Shown in pieces: positions 1-5,662 of a stretch of DNA of 11,532 bases. The translations under genes and the position numbers were made by a program. This stretch comes from JAXGPP01 sp964436865 (GTDB taxonomy: Bacteria > Planctomycetota > Planctomycetia > Pirellulales > Thermoguttaceae). Position 1 is the first letter of the stretch, and each line of letters starts with the position of its first letter. Below the pieces are notes generated by a model. It had not been told where the DNA came from. It did not search any database and was given only the letters and a program-made list of their open reading frames with translations. The stretch covers positions 1-11,532 of the forward strand of contig CAYTFK010000231.1 of assembly GCA_964436865.1 (NCBI GenBank), written 5' to 3'.

Positions 1-1005
1 AATATGGTCCTCGAAAGCGGTGACACGGTACTGGTATTCGGGACGAACCTGGCTGACGATATCTCGTTCGACGCCAACACGACTGCGCCGCACCTCCTCA
101 CGGTGAACGGCGTGTCGTATTCCTTCAACCAGCATGTTGCCTCGCAGTTTATCATCGGGGGGGGCGCCGGCCGCGACAGTCTGCGGCTCGACGATTCCGA
201 CGGCAATGATGCCGTGGTGGTTCGACCTGGTCGCACCGTCGCCGGTGTGCCGCAGATGGCATTGACAACGATGACGAACAACAGCGGCGACTATATGCTT
301 GAAGCCGCGGGCTTCGAGATGGTGTTTGCCAACGCCCGTGGAAGCGGATATGACACGGCCGAGATCCACGACACCGATGCGCCCGACAAGTTCAAGGCGG
401 AAGGCGATACAGCCTTCCTGCGCGGCGGGGCGTACTTCACGCGCGCCAGAGGATACGAGCAGGTGGTGGCCATCTCCAGCAGCGACGGCGATCTGGCGGT
501 CCTGGAAGGAACGGCCACACCCGACATCTTCATCGGTGGCAGTGATGAGGGCCGCTTGTACAGCGAACGCCAGGGAGTGCGGCTGTACGACTACATCGCT
601 CGCGCGTTTGAGGAAGTCCGGGCTTACGGCCGCGGCGGCGTCGACCGCGCTTCGCTGTTCGATTCGGAAGGCGACGACGTTTTCCGCGGCATGAAGCAGA
701 AAGCGGAGATGGCCCGAATGGATGGTACCGGCCCCAAAGTCGCAGCCTGGGTCTTCGAGCACGTCAGCGCTTTCTCTCAAAACGGCGGCACCGATACCGC
801 CCGGCTTTTCGACACCCCCGGCGGGGATGTCTTCGAGGGCGAGGCGGATTGGGGCCAGCTCTATGCCACCGATCCCAGCTTCCGGCGGGTGGTGAGCATC
901 CTGGCGTTTGAACGCGTCAAGGTGTATCTCACCTCAGGCGGACCGGACACGCGGACCCTCCGCGGCGTCGAGTATGGCTTGGATTTCATCTTCCCGACAG
1001 GCTGA
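1..1005 (+). CDS. C-terminal part of a large repeat protein, probably extracellular (partial)
   Basis: The reading frame is open from the left edge and stops with TGA at 1003-1005, so the gene begins outside the window; the ATG at 4 has no visible ribosome binding site and is probably internal. The 334 visible codons contain a degenerate repeat of about 50 residues. Each unit carries a GxDxAxLFDSxGxDxF-like core, at residues (counted from the ATG at 4) near 57, 115, 162, 212, 262 and, degenerate, 313. Each core is preceded by an aromatic FExVxAY-like strand. The Asp- and Gly-rich turns suggest a beta-rich repeat that may bind calcium, but the classical RTX nonapeptide is absent. Cysteine is absent and acidic residues abound, which fits a secreted or surface protein. 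Large planctomycete exoproteins often carry such repeats; function is unknown. It converges on the coiled-coil gene with an 81-base gap. Confidence 0.8.
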   Translation, partial: NMVLESGDTVLVFGTNLADDISFDANTTAPHLLTVNGVSYSFNQHVASQFIIGGGAGRDSLRLDDSDGNDAVVVRPGRTVAGVPQMALTTMTNNSGDYMLEAAGFEMVFANARGSGYDTAEIHDTDAPDKFKAEGDTAFLRGGAYFTRARGYEQVVAISSSDGDLAVLEGTATPDIFIGGSDEGRLYSERQGVRLYDYIARAFEEVRAYGRGGVDRASLFDSEGDDVFRGMKQKAEMARMDGTGPKVAAWVFEHVSAFSQNGGTDTARLFDTPGGDVFEGEADWGQLYATDPSFRRVVSILAFERVKVYLTSGGPDTRTLRGVEYGLDFIFPTG

Positions 1006-1086
1006 TCCTTCCGGATGCCGACTCGGTCGATTCGCTCGCCTGCCGGCAGGGGCTCGGGGCGCCGCAGCCGGTATTCCGGTCCCCGA
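1006..1086. other. Convergent gap without a canonical terminator
   Basis: This 81-base gap separates two convergent stop codons. It holds a perfect 12-base palindrome CCTGCCGGCAGG at 1039-1050 and a small CCGG-tatt-CCGG hairpin just after it, but no T-run on either strand. It may act as a weak two-way terminator; that is inference from position only. Confidence 0.3.
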
Positions 1087-2298
1087 TTACGATGCAATCG
1101 ACCAGTCCGGCCGTTCGAGGTCGGCGCGCAATCGGCAAAGCTCCTGCCGCTGACTGAGAGTTTCGGCCTGCCAGGATTGACGGGCGTCTTCCAGTTCTTG
1201 CCGGCGCCGCTGCAGGTCGCGATCCTGGGCGGCTAGACGCTCTGCGCGGCGCTCGATATGTTTCAGTCGCCGCGCTGCCCATTGCTCCCACTCGCGCTTG
1301 TCGCGGGTGAGTCGCTGAAGTTGTTCCGTGAGTTCGGCCCGCAATGCCTCCAACTCTTCGCGTGCCGTCTTCAGTTCATCGCGTTCCGTTTGGGCCGGGT
1401 CGTCGGCCTCTGCCCGTGCTTCGGTCAGAATCCGCTCCAGGAGCGGGGCGGGCACTGCATCGGCGAGCTGCTTCCATAGCCGCTCGGCGGCGAGTCGGCT
1501 TTCGCGGGTCGCCCGGTGCAATTCAGCGATCTCGTTCCGAAGCTGCAGCAGGGCCTTTCGGTCTCGGTCCACCTGCTCGCTACGGCGTTCCAGCGCGCGG
1601 CGTTTTTCTTCCAGGTCGGTCGCAATGCGGGCGTAAAGTCGATCGCGACTTTGCCGATCCTGTTGAGCCTGCTCCTCGAGCAACTTCCGCTGCTCATCCA
1701 GTTGCTCGCGCAGGCGTTCTGCCTCATGACGGGTTGCCGCAGCCAGCGTTTGGCATTCCTCGATCTGCTGCTCTCGGGCCGCCAGCGCTTGCTTGGCGTC
1801 TCGAAGCCTTCGCTCCCGGGCGTCCAGATCCTCAGCACGCCGTTCACGTTCCAGCAACTCCGCTGACCGTCGGTCAAGCTCTACCTCGCGGCGGGCAAGA
1901 TCCGCTTCCTGGGTACGGCCCGCCGCCGCAACGGCGGTTTCACGGGCAAACAAAACGGCCTCCCGCGCGGCGATTTCGGCTTCGCGGCCCGCGATTTCCT
2001 CCATTCTGGCATCCAACTCGGCTTGTCGCTCGCTCATCCAGAGCTGGGTGCTTCGGGTCGCAGCGTCAAGCTGCGCAAGATCGGCATTGAGTCGCGACTC
2101 GCGATGGTCCAGATCACGCTGGCGGGCCCTCAAATGCGCGGCCAACTGCCGTGCCTGGGCCTGCACTTGCTCCGATGAACACGTCACCTCGATGCCGTCC
2201 GGCTCGGGGATCTCGCGCGGCTGCTCGGCCCGATCGCGGGTCGGGAGAGGATCCCGCCCGCCCAGTGTATGGGCAGGATCAATGCGTGTTTCGCCCAT
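1087..2298 (-). CDS. 403-aa coiled-coil protein of unknown function
   Basis: The protein is dominated by heptad-like sequence rich in Arg, Glu, Ala, Leu and Gln. Residues 1-43 are Pro/Gly-rich and likely disordered. A long coiled coil spans about 44-276, is broken by AVPAP at 281-285, and resumes at about 298-396; the end is a short tail DWSIAS. There is no signal peptide, membrane segment or enzymatic motif, so it is probably cytoplasmic and structural or a scaffold. The ATG at 2298 is chosen over an upstream TTG (2322) because AAGGAGAGG lies at 2309-2317, 10 bases before it. Frames of this composition can match myosin- or SMC-like proteins spuriously, but there is no Walker A or B motif. 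It follows thioredoxin on the same strand after 220 bases, with a hairpin between, so it is likely transcribed separately; a weak GATAAT at 2390-2395 is the only -10 candidate. Confidence 0.85.
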   Translation of the reverse strand: MGETRIDPAHTLGGRDPLPTRDRAEQPREIPEPDGIEVTCSSEQVQAQARQLAAHLRARQRDLDHRESRLNADLAQLDAATRSTQLWMSERQAELDARMEEIAGREAEIAAREAVLFARETAVAAAGRTQEADLARREVELDRRSAELLERERRAEDLDARERRLRDAKQALAAREQQIEECQTLAAATRHEAERLREQLDEQRKLLEEQAQQDRQSRDRLYARIATDLEEKRRALERRSEQVDRDRKALLQLRNEIAELHRATRESRLAAERLWKQLADAVPAPLLERILTEARAEADDPAQTERDELKTAREELEALRAELTEQLQRLTRDKREWEQWAARRLKHIERRAERLAAQDRDLQRRRQELEDARQSWQAETLSQRQELCRLRADLERPDWSIAS

Positions 2299-2308
2299 CG
2301 TCCTGAGA

Positions 2309-2317
2309 CCTCTCCTT
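2309..2317 (-). promoter_or_regulatory. Ribosome binding site of the coiled-coil gene
   Basis: Minus strand AAGGAGAGG, 10 bases before the ATG at 2298. It decides the start against the TTG 24 bases further upstream, which has no such site. Confidence 0.75.
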
Positions 2318-2425
2318 CGCAACCGGCTTGGTGTCGGCTGCGGTGCCGCGAAGGCTGCACACTCAGCGCATTCGTAAATCTCTTCCCAGATTATCTATCG
2401 GCAAAACATGCTGAGGAATTGACGC

Positions 2426-2443
2426 CTTTGGCTGGGGCCAAAG
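2426..2443. repeat. Small perfect hairpin after the thioredoxin terminator
   Basis: CTTTGGC and GCCAAAG form a perfect 7-bp stem with a 4-base loop. It lies between the putative thioredoxin terminator and the weak promoter candidate of the coiled-coil gene. There is no T-run next to it, so it is either a second structure supporting 3' end formation or a protein-binding palindrome. Confidence 0.4.
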
Positions 2444-2462
2444 CCGACGAGCGCGCACAAAC

Positions 2463-2486
2463 GGGCGGCGAAGTGACTCGCCGCCC
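2463..2486 (-). terminator. Probable intrinsic terminator of thioredoxin
   Basis: GGGCGGCGA and TCGCCGCCC form a perfect 9-bp GC-rich stem with a 6-base loop, 32 bases after the thioredoxin stop on the minus strand. The following minus-strand bases are GTTTGTG, a weak U-tract. Position and stem support termination; the poor tail lowers confidence. Confidence 0.6.
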
Positions 2487-2518
2487 GCCTGCATTGGATT
2501 ACTGGACGGCCCGGTGAC

Positions 2519-2845
2519 TCAGACTTTTGCCTCGTCGATTGCACCTTGAAGCCGGCTTTTAGGCTGCACGCCGACGAACCGGTCCACCACTTCACCCCCC
2601 TTGAAGAGCATCAAGGTCGGAATGCTGCTCACTCCGTAGCTGGCGGCAACGTTCGGGCTGTCATCGATGTTGATCTTGGCTACCTTAATCGCGCCCGAAT
2701 TGTCTCTCGCCAACTCCTCAATGATCGGGGCAATCATCCGGCACGGGCCGCACCACGGGGCCCAGAAATCCACCAGAACCGGCACCGATGACTGCAAGAC
2801 CTCGCTCTGAAAGGTCTGATCCGTCAATTCGGTGACATTGGCCAT
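2519..2845 (-). CDS. trxA: Thioredoxin
   Basis: This is a complete single-domain thioredoxin of 108 residues, the usual length. It is a cytoplasmic dithiol-disulfide reductant normally recharged by thioredoxin reductase, which is not in this window. Key residues fall at the numbering of the E. coli protein: buried Asp26 in VDFWA, active-site WCGPC at 31-35 (Cys32, Cys35), and cis-Pro76 in SIPTL. There is no signal peptide. The ATG at 2845 is chosen because GGAAGGAG lies 9 bases before it and the protein then starts exactly where the fold does; an in-frame TTG at 2917 would add 24 residues unlike the family. It has its own strong promoter at 2975-3002 and a hairpin terminator after it, so it seems to be a single-gene unit between the kinase and the coiled-coil gene. 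Identification is secure; which cellular targets it serves cannot be told. Confidence 0.97.
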   Translation of the reverse strand: MANVTELTDQTFQSEVLQSSVPVLVDFWAPWCGPCRMIAPIIEELARDNSGAIKVAKINIDDSPNVAASYGVSSIPTLMLFKGGEVVDRFVGVQPKSRLQGAIDEAKV

Positions 2846-2854
2846 ATCGGGCTT

Positions 2855-2862
2855 CTCCTTCC
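2855..2862 (-). promoter_or_regulatory. Ribosome binding site of thioredoxin
   Basis: Minus strand GGAAGGAG, 9 bases before the ATG at 2845. It fixes the start at the canonical thioredoxin N-terminus. Confidence 0.8.
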
Positions 2863-2946
2863 AAACACTGTGTACCGGGGTTGCTTGCGCGTCGGCCGTT
2901 TCCAACGCAATCGTCAATCGGGGGGAGTAGACTGTCTGGGCGCATA

Positions 2947-2962
2947 GAAGTTGCGCAACCTC
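2947..2962. promoter_or_regulatory. Operator-like palindrome in the thioredoxin leader
   Basis: A perfect 10-base palindrome GTTGCGCAAC (2950-2959) sits in a 16-base near-palindrome with one mismatched pair. It lies about 13 bases downstream of the -10 box at 2975-2980, roughly at +6 to +21, a typical position for a repressor site. No regulator is encoded nearby, and the role is inferred. Confidence 0.4.
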
Positions 2963-2974
2963 CAGTCAGGTGGC

Positions 2975-3002
2975 ATTATAGAGGGCCAATCGCTAGCGTC
3001 AA
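2975..3002 (-). promoter_or_regulatory. Near-consensus sigma70-type promoter of thioredoxin
   Basis: On the minus strand TTGACG (3002-2997), a 16-base spacer and a perfect TATAAT (2980-2975). It is the best promoter match seen in the window. Transcription would start near 2968, giving a leader of about 120 bases before the thioredoxin ATG. It lies after the kinase stop codon, so thioredoxin need not be co-transcribed with the kinase. Confidence 0.75.
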
Positions 3003-3040
3003 CGAGCCTCGACCAGCCGGGTGGGGGCACGGCCGTCCTT

Positions 3041-3102
3041 GGTTTGCGCCGGCATTACTGCCGTGAATCACTGCCAATGCTCCGCGCTGTTGATCGCAAA
3101 CC
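3041..3102. repeat. Nested inverted repeat between kinase and thioredoxin promoter
   Basis: Outer arms GGTTTGCG (3041-3048) and CGCAAACC (3095-3102) are perfect complements. Inside them GCATT (3052-3056) pairs with AATGC (3076-3080). The middle also holds a direct repeat of ACTGCC at 3057 and 3070. It starts 50 bases after the kinase stop on the minus strand. There is no T-run, so it is not a textbook terminator; it may form the 3' end structure of the kinase mRNA. Confidence 0.45.
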
Positions 3103-3151
3103 GGACGCCCGTTGTTGAATCCCCCAAGTTCGAGGACGCAAAGCCCGCGAA

Positions 3152-4660
3152 CTATGTCCCGGCGTTGTCCATGGTCGCGTCTGCCGGGCTGGCGGACGGG
3201 ACGAGCCTGGCCAGCACTGCCAGCAACTGGCTCATCTTGAGGGGCATCGTCAGCACAGCGCGGTGGTCGGCCGACTTGGCCTTCGTCCGCCAGGCGAGCT
3301 GCGGCTGGTCGAGCAGCAAGATCGCCGGCAGCGCCCCAACCGCAGGATCGTCCGCTAGTCGGTTGAACGCGTCCACCGCCCCTTGGCCGATCTCCTGGGC
3401 ATTGAATATGACGCAAGCTGCGGCAGCGGGATCCTGGATCAATCGTTCGAGGGCGCGCCGCGGATCGGTCGTCATCAGTACCCGATAGCCGGCCCGCTTC
3501 AGCCCTTCGCGGAAGATGTCCTGCATCTTCAGGTTAGCCTCAACAACCATCACCGCTTCGCGTTTACGGGTGCGATCCAGCACCTCGGCGAGCCGCTCGC
3601 GCTCCGCACCGGAAACCGGCTCCGCTGCACCGTCGGCCGACTCGGCGAGTCGCCGGGTCGCCGCCTCAAGGTCGGCAAGGACGTGGGCTGGGGTCTGATA
3701 GCGTTTGTCGACCTCCAGCATCATTGCCTTGTTTACGATGGCAGCCAGGGCATCGGGCACCTCCGGATCCGCTTTCTGAATCGGTACCACGTCCAGAAGC
3801 CGTTGCTTGCTGAGCCGCTGCATGCGGTCTTTAGTCTCAGAAAGCGGCGGTACACCTGTCAACATGTGGTAGTAGATGCAGCCCAGGAAGTAGATGTCGC
3901 TCCGTGTATCGTCCTTTCGGACTCCCGTCGCACGCTCGAGCGCCGCATAGTCGACCGTCCGTGGATTCGGTGCATCGCCGAAATTCTCGCTCACCGACTC
4001 GTCGACGGCCGCCAGGCCGAAATCGACGAGCTTGGCCTGACCACGGCTCGAAACCAGCACGTTGGTCATCTTCAGGTCGCGATGCGTCAGGCCGTGGCGA
4101 AAGGCATAGTCAATTCCGCTCGCGATGTCGATCATCAGCGGCAGGGCATCGAGTGGCTTGAGCTTGCCGCGAATGCGGACGAATTCCCGCAGGTTCCGTC
4201 CCTCGACAAACTCCATGACCAGAAAATGCAGCGTCGCCCGCGAGTAAACCTCGTAGATCGGCACGATGTTGGGATGGCGCAGCGCGCGGCCCAATTCCCC
4301 CTCGCGGATGAACTGGCTGAACTGGCTGGGACTCTCGCTGTACCGTCGACGAAGGACTTTGAGCGCCACGACCTGGCCGGTTTCACGGTGAACCGCGCGG
4401 AATACTCGGGCAAATGAGCCTGATCCGACGAAGTACAGCGCCCGATAGTCGCCGAAGAAAAACCCCGTCTTCTCGCCGCGAACCAAGCGTTCGACCTGGT
4501 AATTGGTGAGAAACTCACGGCGGACGAGAAGCTGAATCAACTCGTCGAGGCTCGTGTTCCGCGAGCCCAATTCGCTCCAGACCTGCTGCACTTGCCGGTC
4601 GGAGAGCAGTCCGAGATCAAACGCGCGCTGAGCAACTTGTTCAGCGGTAGGACTGCCCAT
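3152..4660 (-). CDS. Ser/Thr protein kinase fused to a degenerate receiver domain
   Basis: 502 residues, three parts. Residues 1-65 form a small helical domain (ends in LTNYQVERLV) often found before planctomycete kinases. Residues about 72-338 are a Hanks-type kinase with every key residue: glycine loop GSGSFARVF (79-87), Lys101 in VALK, HRDLKMTN (193-200, Asp195, Asn200), DFG (213-215), and SDIY with Asp255; an ALE replaces the usual APE. It should phosphorylate Ser/Thr with ATP. Residues about 367-488 look like a response-regulator receiver (MVVEAN, then VIFNAQ, then TMPLK), but the expected phospho-acceptor Asp is Asn420 and the acidic pair is only Glu374, so it cannot be a standard phosphate-accepting receiver. 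No membrane segment or PASTA repeat is visible, so it is cytoplasmic. The ATG has AGAGGGG 10 bases upstream. Confidence 0.93.
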   Translation of the reverse strand: MGSPTAEQVAQRAFDLGLLSDRQVQQVWSELGSRNTSLDELIQLLVRREFLTNYQVERLVRGEKTGFFFGDYRALYFVGSGSFARVFRAVHRETGQVVALKVLRRRYSESPSQFSQFIREGELGRALRHPNIVPIYEVYSRATLHFLVMEFVEGRNLREFVRIRGKLKPLDALPLMIDIASGIDYAFRHGLTHRDLKMTNVLVSSRGQAKLVDFGLAAVDESVSENFGDAPNPRTVDYAALERATGVRKDDTRSDIYFLGCIYYHMLTGVPPLSETKDRMQRLSKQRLLDVVPIQKADPEVPDALAAIVNKAMMLEVDKRYQTPAHVLADLEAATRRLAESADGAAEPVSGAERERLAEVLDRTRKREAVMVVEANLKMQDIFREGLKRAGYRVLMTTDPRRALERLIQDPAAAACVIFNAQEIGQGAVDAFNRLADDPAVGALPAILLLDQPQLAWRTKAKSADHRAVLTMPLKMSQLLAVLARLVPSASPADATMDNAGT

Positions 4661-4701
4661 ACCGAAGAATCCCCTCTTTTAACGTGTCCTGTTCCGGGAT
4701 G

Positions 4702-4716
4702 GTCGCCATTGGCGAC
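4702..4716 (-). other. Small hairpin in the kinase leader
   Basis: GTCGCC and GGCGAC form a perfect 6-bp stem with a 3-base loop, between the putative promoter and the kinase ATG, about 40 bases before the ATG. It could affect translation or be chance. Confidence 0.3.
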
Positions 4717-4724
4717 GTTTCTTC

Positions 4725-4753
4725 ATCCTATTCCAGTCTGGTTGATCTCGCAA
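4725..4753 (-). promoter_or_regulatory. Candidate sigma70-type promoter of the kinase
   Basis: On the minus strand TTGCGA (4753-4748), a 17-base spacer and TAGGAT (4730-4725). Four of six -35 and four of six -10 bases match the consensus, with optimal spacing, about 65 bases before the kinase ATG. Confidence 0.5.
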
Positions 4754-4801
4754 TGCAGCGAGCACGGGCCGCCGTGGCAAATCGACGCCCTCGGAATGTT
4801 G

Positions 4802-4840
4802 CGGCACGCGGTCTGACGCGCTGGGAAAGCGTCTGTGCCG
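4802..4840. repeat. Imperfect hairpin, first of a tandem pair
   Basis: Outer arms CGGCAC (4802-4807) and GTGCCG (4835-4840) enclose a second pair GACGC (4815-4819) and GCGTC (4829-4833). Only five bases separate it from the perfect hairpin at 4846-4889. Confidence 0.5.
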
Positions 4841-4845
4841 GAAGA

Positions 4846-4889
4846 ATGCGGGCGTTCCGAACCGAGGGGGAGGGCCGGAACGCCCGCAT
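4846..4889. repeat. Strong 14-bp perfect hairpin between the 94-aa gene and the kinase
   Basis: ATGCGGGCGTTCCG (4846-4859) and its exact complement at 4876-4889 flank a 16-base purine-rich loop. This is the longest perfect inverted repeat found in the window. It is 142 bases past the stop of the 94-aa gene (minus strand), and the minus-strand bases after it are TCTTCC, a pyrimidine tail but no U-run. It may end transcription of the 94-aa gene in a non-canonical way. The 4661-5031 spacer otherwise holds only the promoter candidate and hairpins listed here. Confidence 0.6.
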
Positions 4890-5031
4890 AGCAAAGGGGG
4901 GGACGCAACACAGAATGCGGCAGCCGCTGTGGGACTATTGGTTCACTGACAGGTTTTTGGCACGCTCCACCCCGGTGGGATGGGAGATTGATGTCTGTTT
5001 CAACCAATCCGGAAGCCAATACGGCCGCCGA

Positions 5032-5316
5032 TCAGGCCTCTTCAAGCTTTCTGCGGAAATCGTCTCGCTCGCGTCGAGTGGCCTCCAAGTCGAAGACCAA
5101 GTACTTCATGTCGAGCCGAAGCTGGCTGAGAGCGTCTTGGACGAGATTCAAAATCCTCCGCCGTCGGCGAGTGCTCTCGACGACCCGGTGGAGATAGGGC
5201 TCAACCTTCTCCCGCACATCGCCCGGCAGCGCGTGGATCGCGGTGACCAACTCGGCCAACTCGGTGGGGATTTCTTGGGCGTCCGATTTCTTCTCAACTC
5301 GCGACGGCTGGCTCAT
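5032..5316 (-). CDS. 94-aa helical protein of unknown function
   Basis: A small soluble protein, mostly predicted helix. Residues 1-16 are polar and probably flexible. Residues 17-47 form an amphipathic helix pair around LPGD (30-33). A basic run RRRRR lies at 50-54, and a heptad-like coiled coil with LDMKYLVFDLEATRRERDD covers about 55-93. There is no signal peptide, membrane segment or cysteine. The ATG at 5316 is well supported by GAGGAGAG at 5321-5328, and the frame shows normal GC-rich codon use, so I take it as real. The basic patch could bind nucleic acid or a membrane surface, but this is speculation. It stands 371 bases upstream of the kinase on the same strand and divergent from the 920-aa gene. 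I do not recognise the family; proteins of this style occur as conserved hypotheticals in planctomycetes. Confidence 0.8.
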   Translation of the reverse strand: MSQPSRVEKKSDAQEIPTELAELVTAIHALPGDVREKVEPYLHRVVESTRRRRRILNLVQDALSQLRLDMKYLVFDLEATRRERDDFRRKLEEA

Positions 5317-5662
5317 TTGGCTCTCCTCGGGCTAGGTTGTTGAACCAGCAAAAGCAGAAGGCATGCCGGCGACGGGGGCGAGGCTTGGCAGCCTGTCGCA
5401 AGTTGTTCCCAATTCATTGTTTATGTGCTGTTTGCGCGTTTCTGCCACTTCAGGCGGCGATCCGGGTTCGTTGCCAAAACGCGACGTTTGCTCTGGAACA
5501 GAATCGTAAACCATGTTACAAGGCCGTGTTACGTCGATGATGCGGCCGAAGTCCCGACGTTGTCGTTTCACCACGCTCCAGGAAGGGGTAGTTGGACGAA
5601 CGGGGCCGGCCAAGCCCCGACACGGATCGTCGAGGACCGCGTGAGCGAGCGGTCGCGGCCAC
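5317..5662. other. Divergent intergenic region with leader hairpins
   Basis: 346 bases between two divergent genes. I see no gene and no convincing -35/-10 pair on either strand, although both genes must start transcription here. A more AT-rich patch at about 5399-5440 is the likeliest promoter area. Two perfect 6-bp hairpins lie just before the 920-aa gene: 5601-5619 (CGGGGC/GCCCCG) and 5635-5654 (GACCGC/GCGGTC). Confidence 0.5.
5635..5654 (+). promoter_or_regulatory. Hairpin over the ribosome-binding region of the 920-aa gene
   Basis: GACCGC and GCGGTC form a perfect 6-bp stem with an 8-base loop. It ends 8 bases before the ATG at 5663 and covers the place where a Shine-Dalgarno sequence would sit; the only purine-rich stretch, GAGCGAG, is in its loop. 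It may limit or time translation. Confidence 0.35.

Noticed and set aside
1344..2090. 248-aa open frame on the plus strand
   Set aside because: Antisense to the coiled-coil gene; the Pro/Arg/Gly-rich translation has no protein-like pattern.
2846..2917. 24-codon TTG-initiated extension of thioredoxin
   Set aside because: A strong ribosome binding site and the canonical thioredoxin N-terminus both fit the ATG at 2845.
3383..4417. 344-aa open frame on the plus strand
   Set aside because: It is antisense to the kinase, whose catalytic motifs prove the minus strand is coding; no start signal or family is seen.
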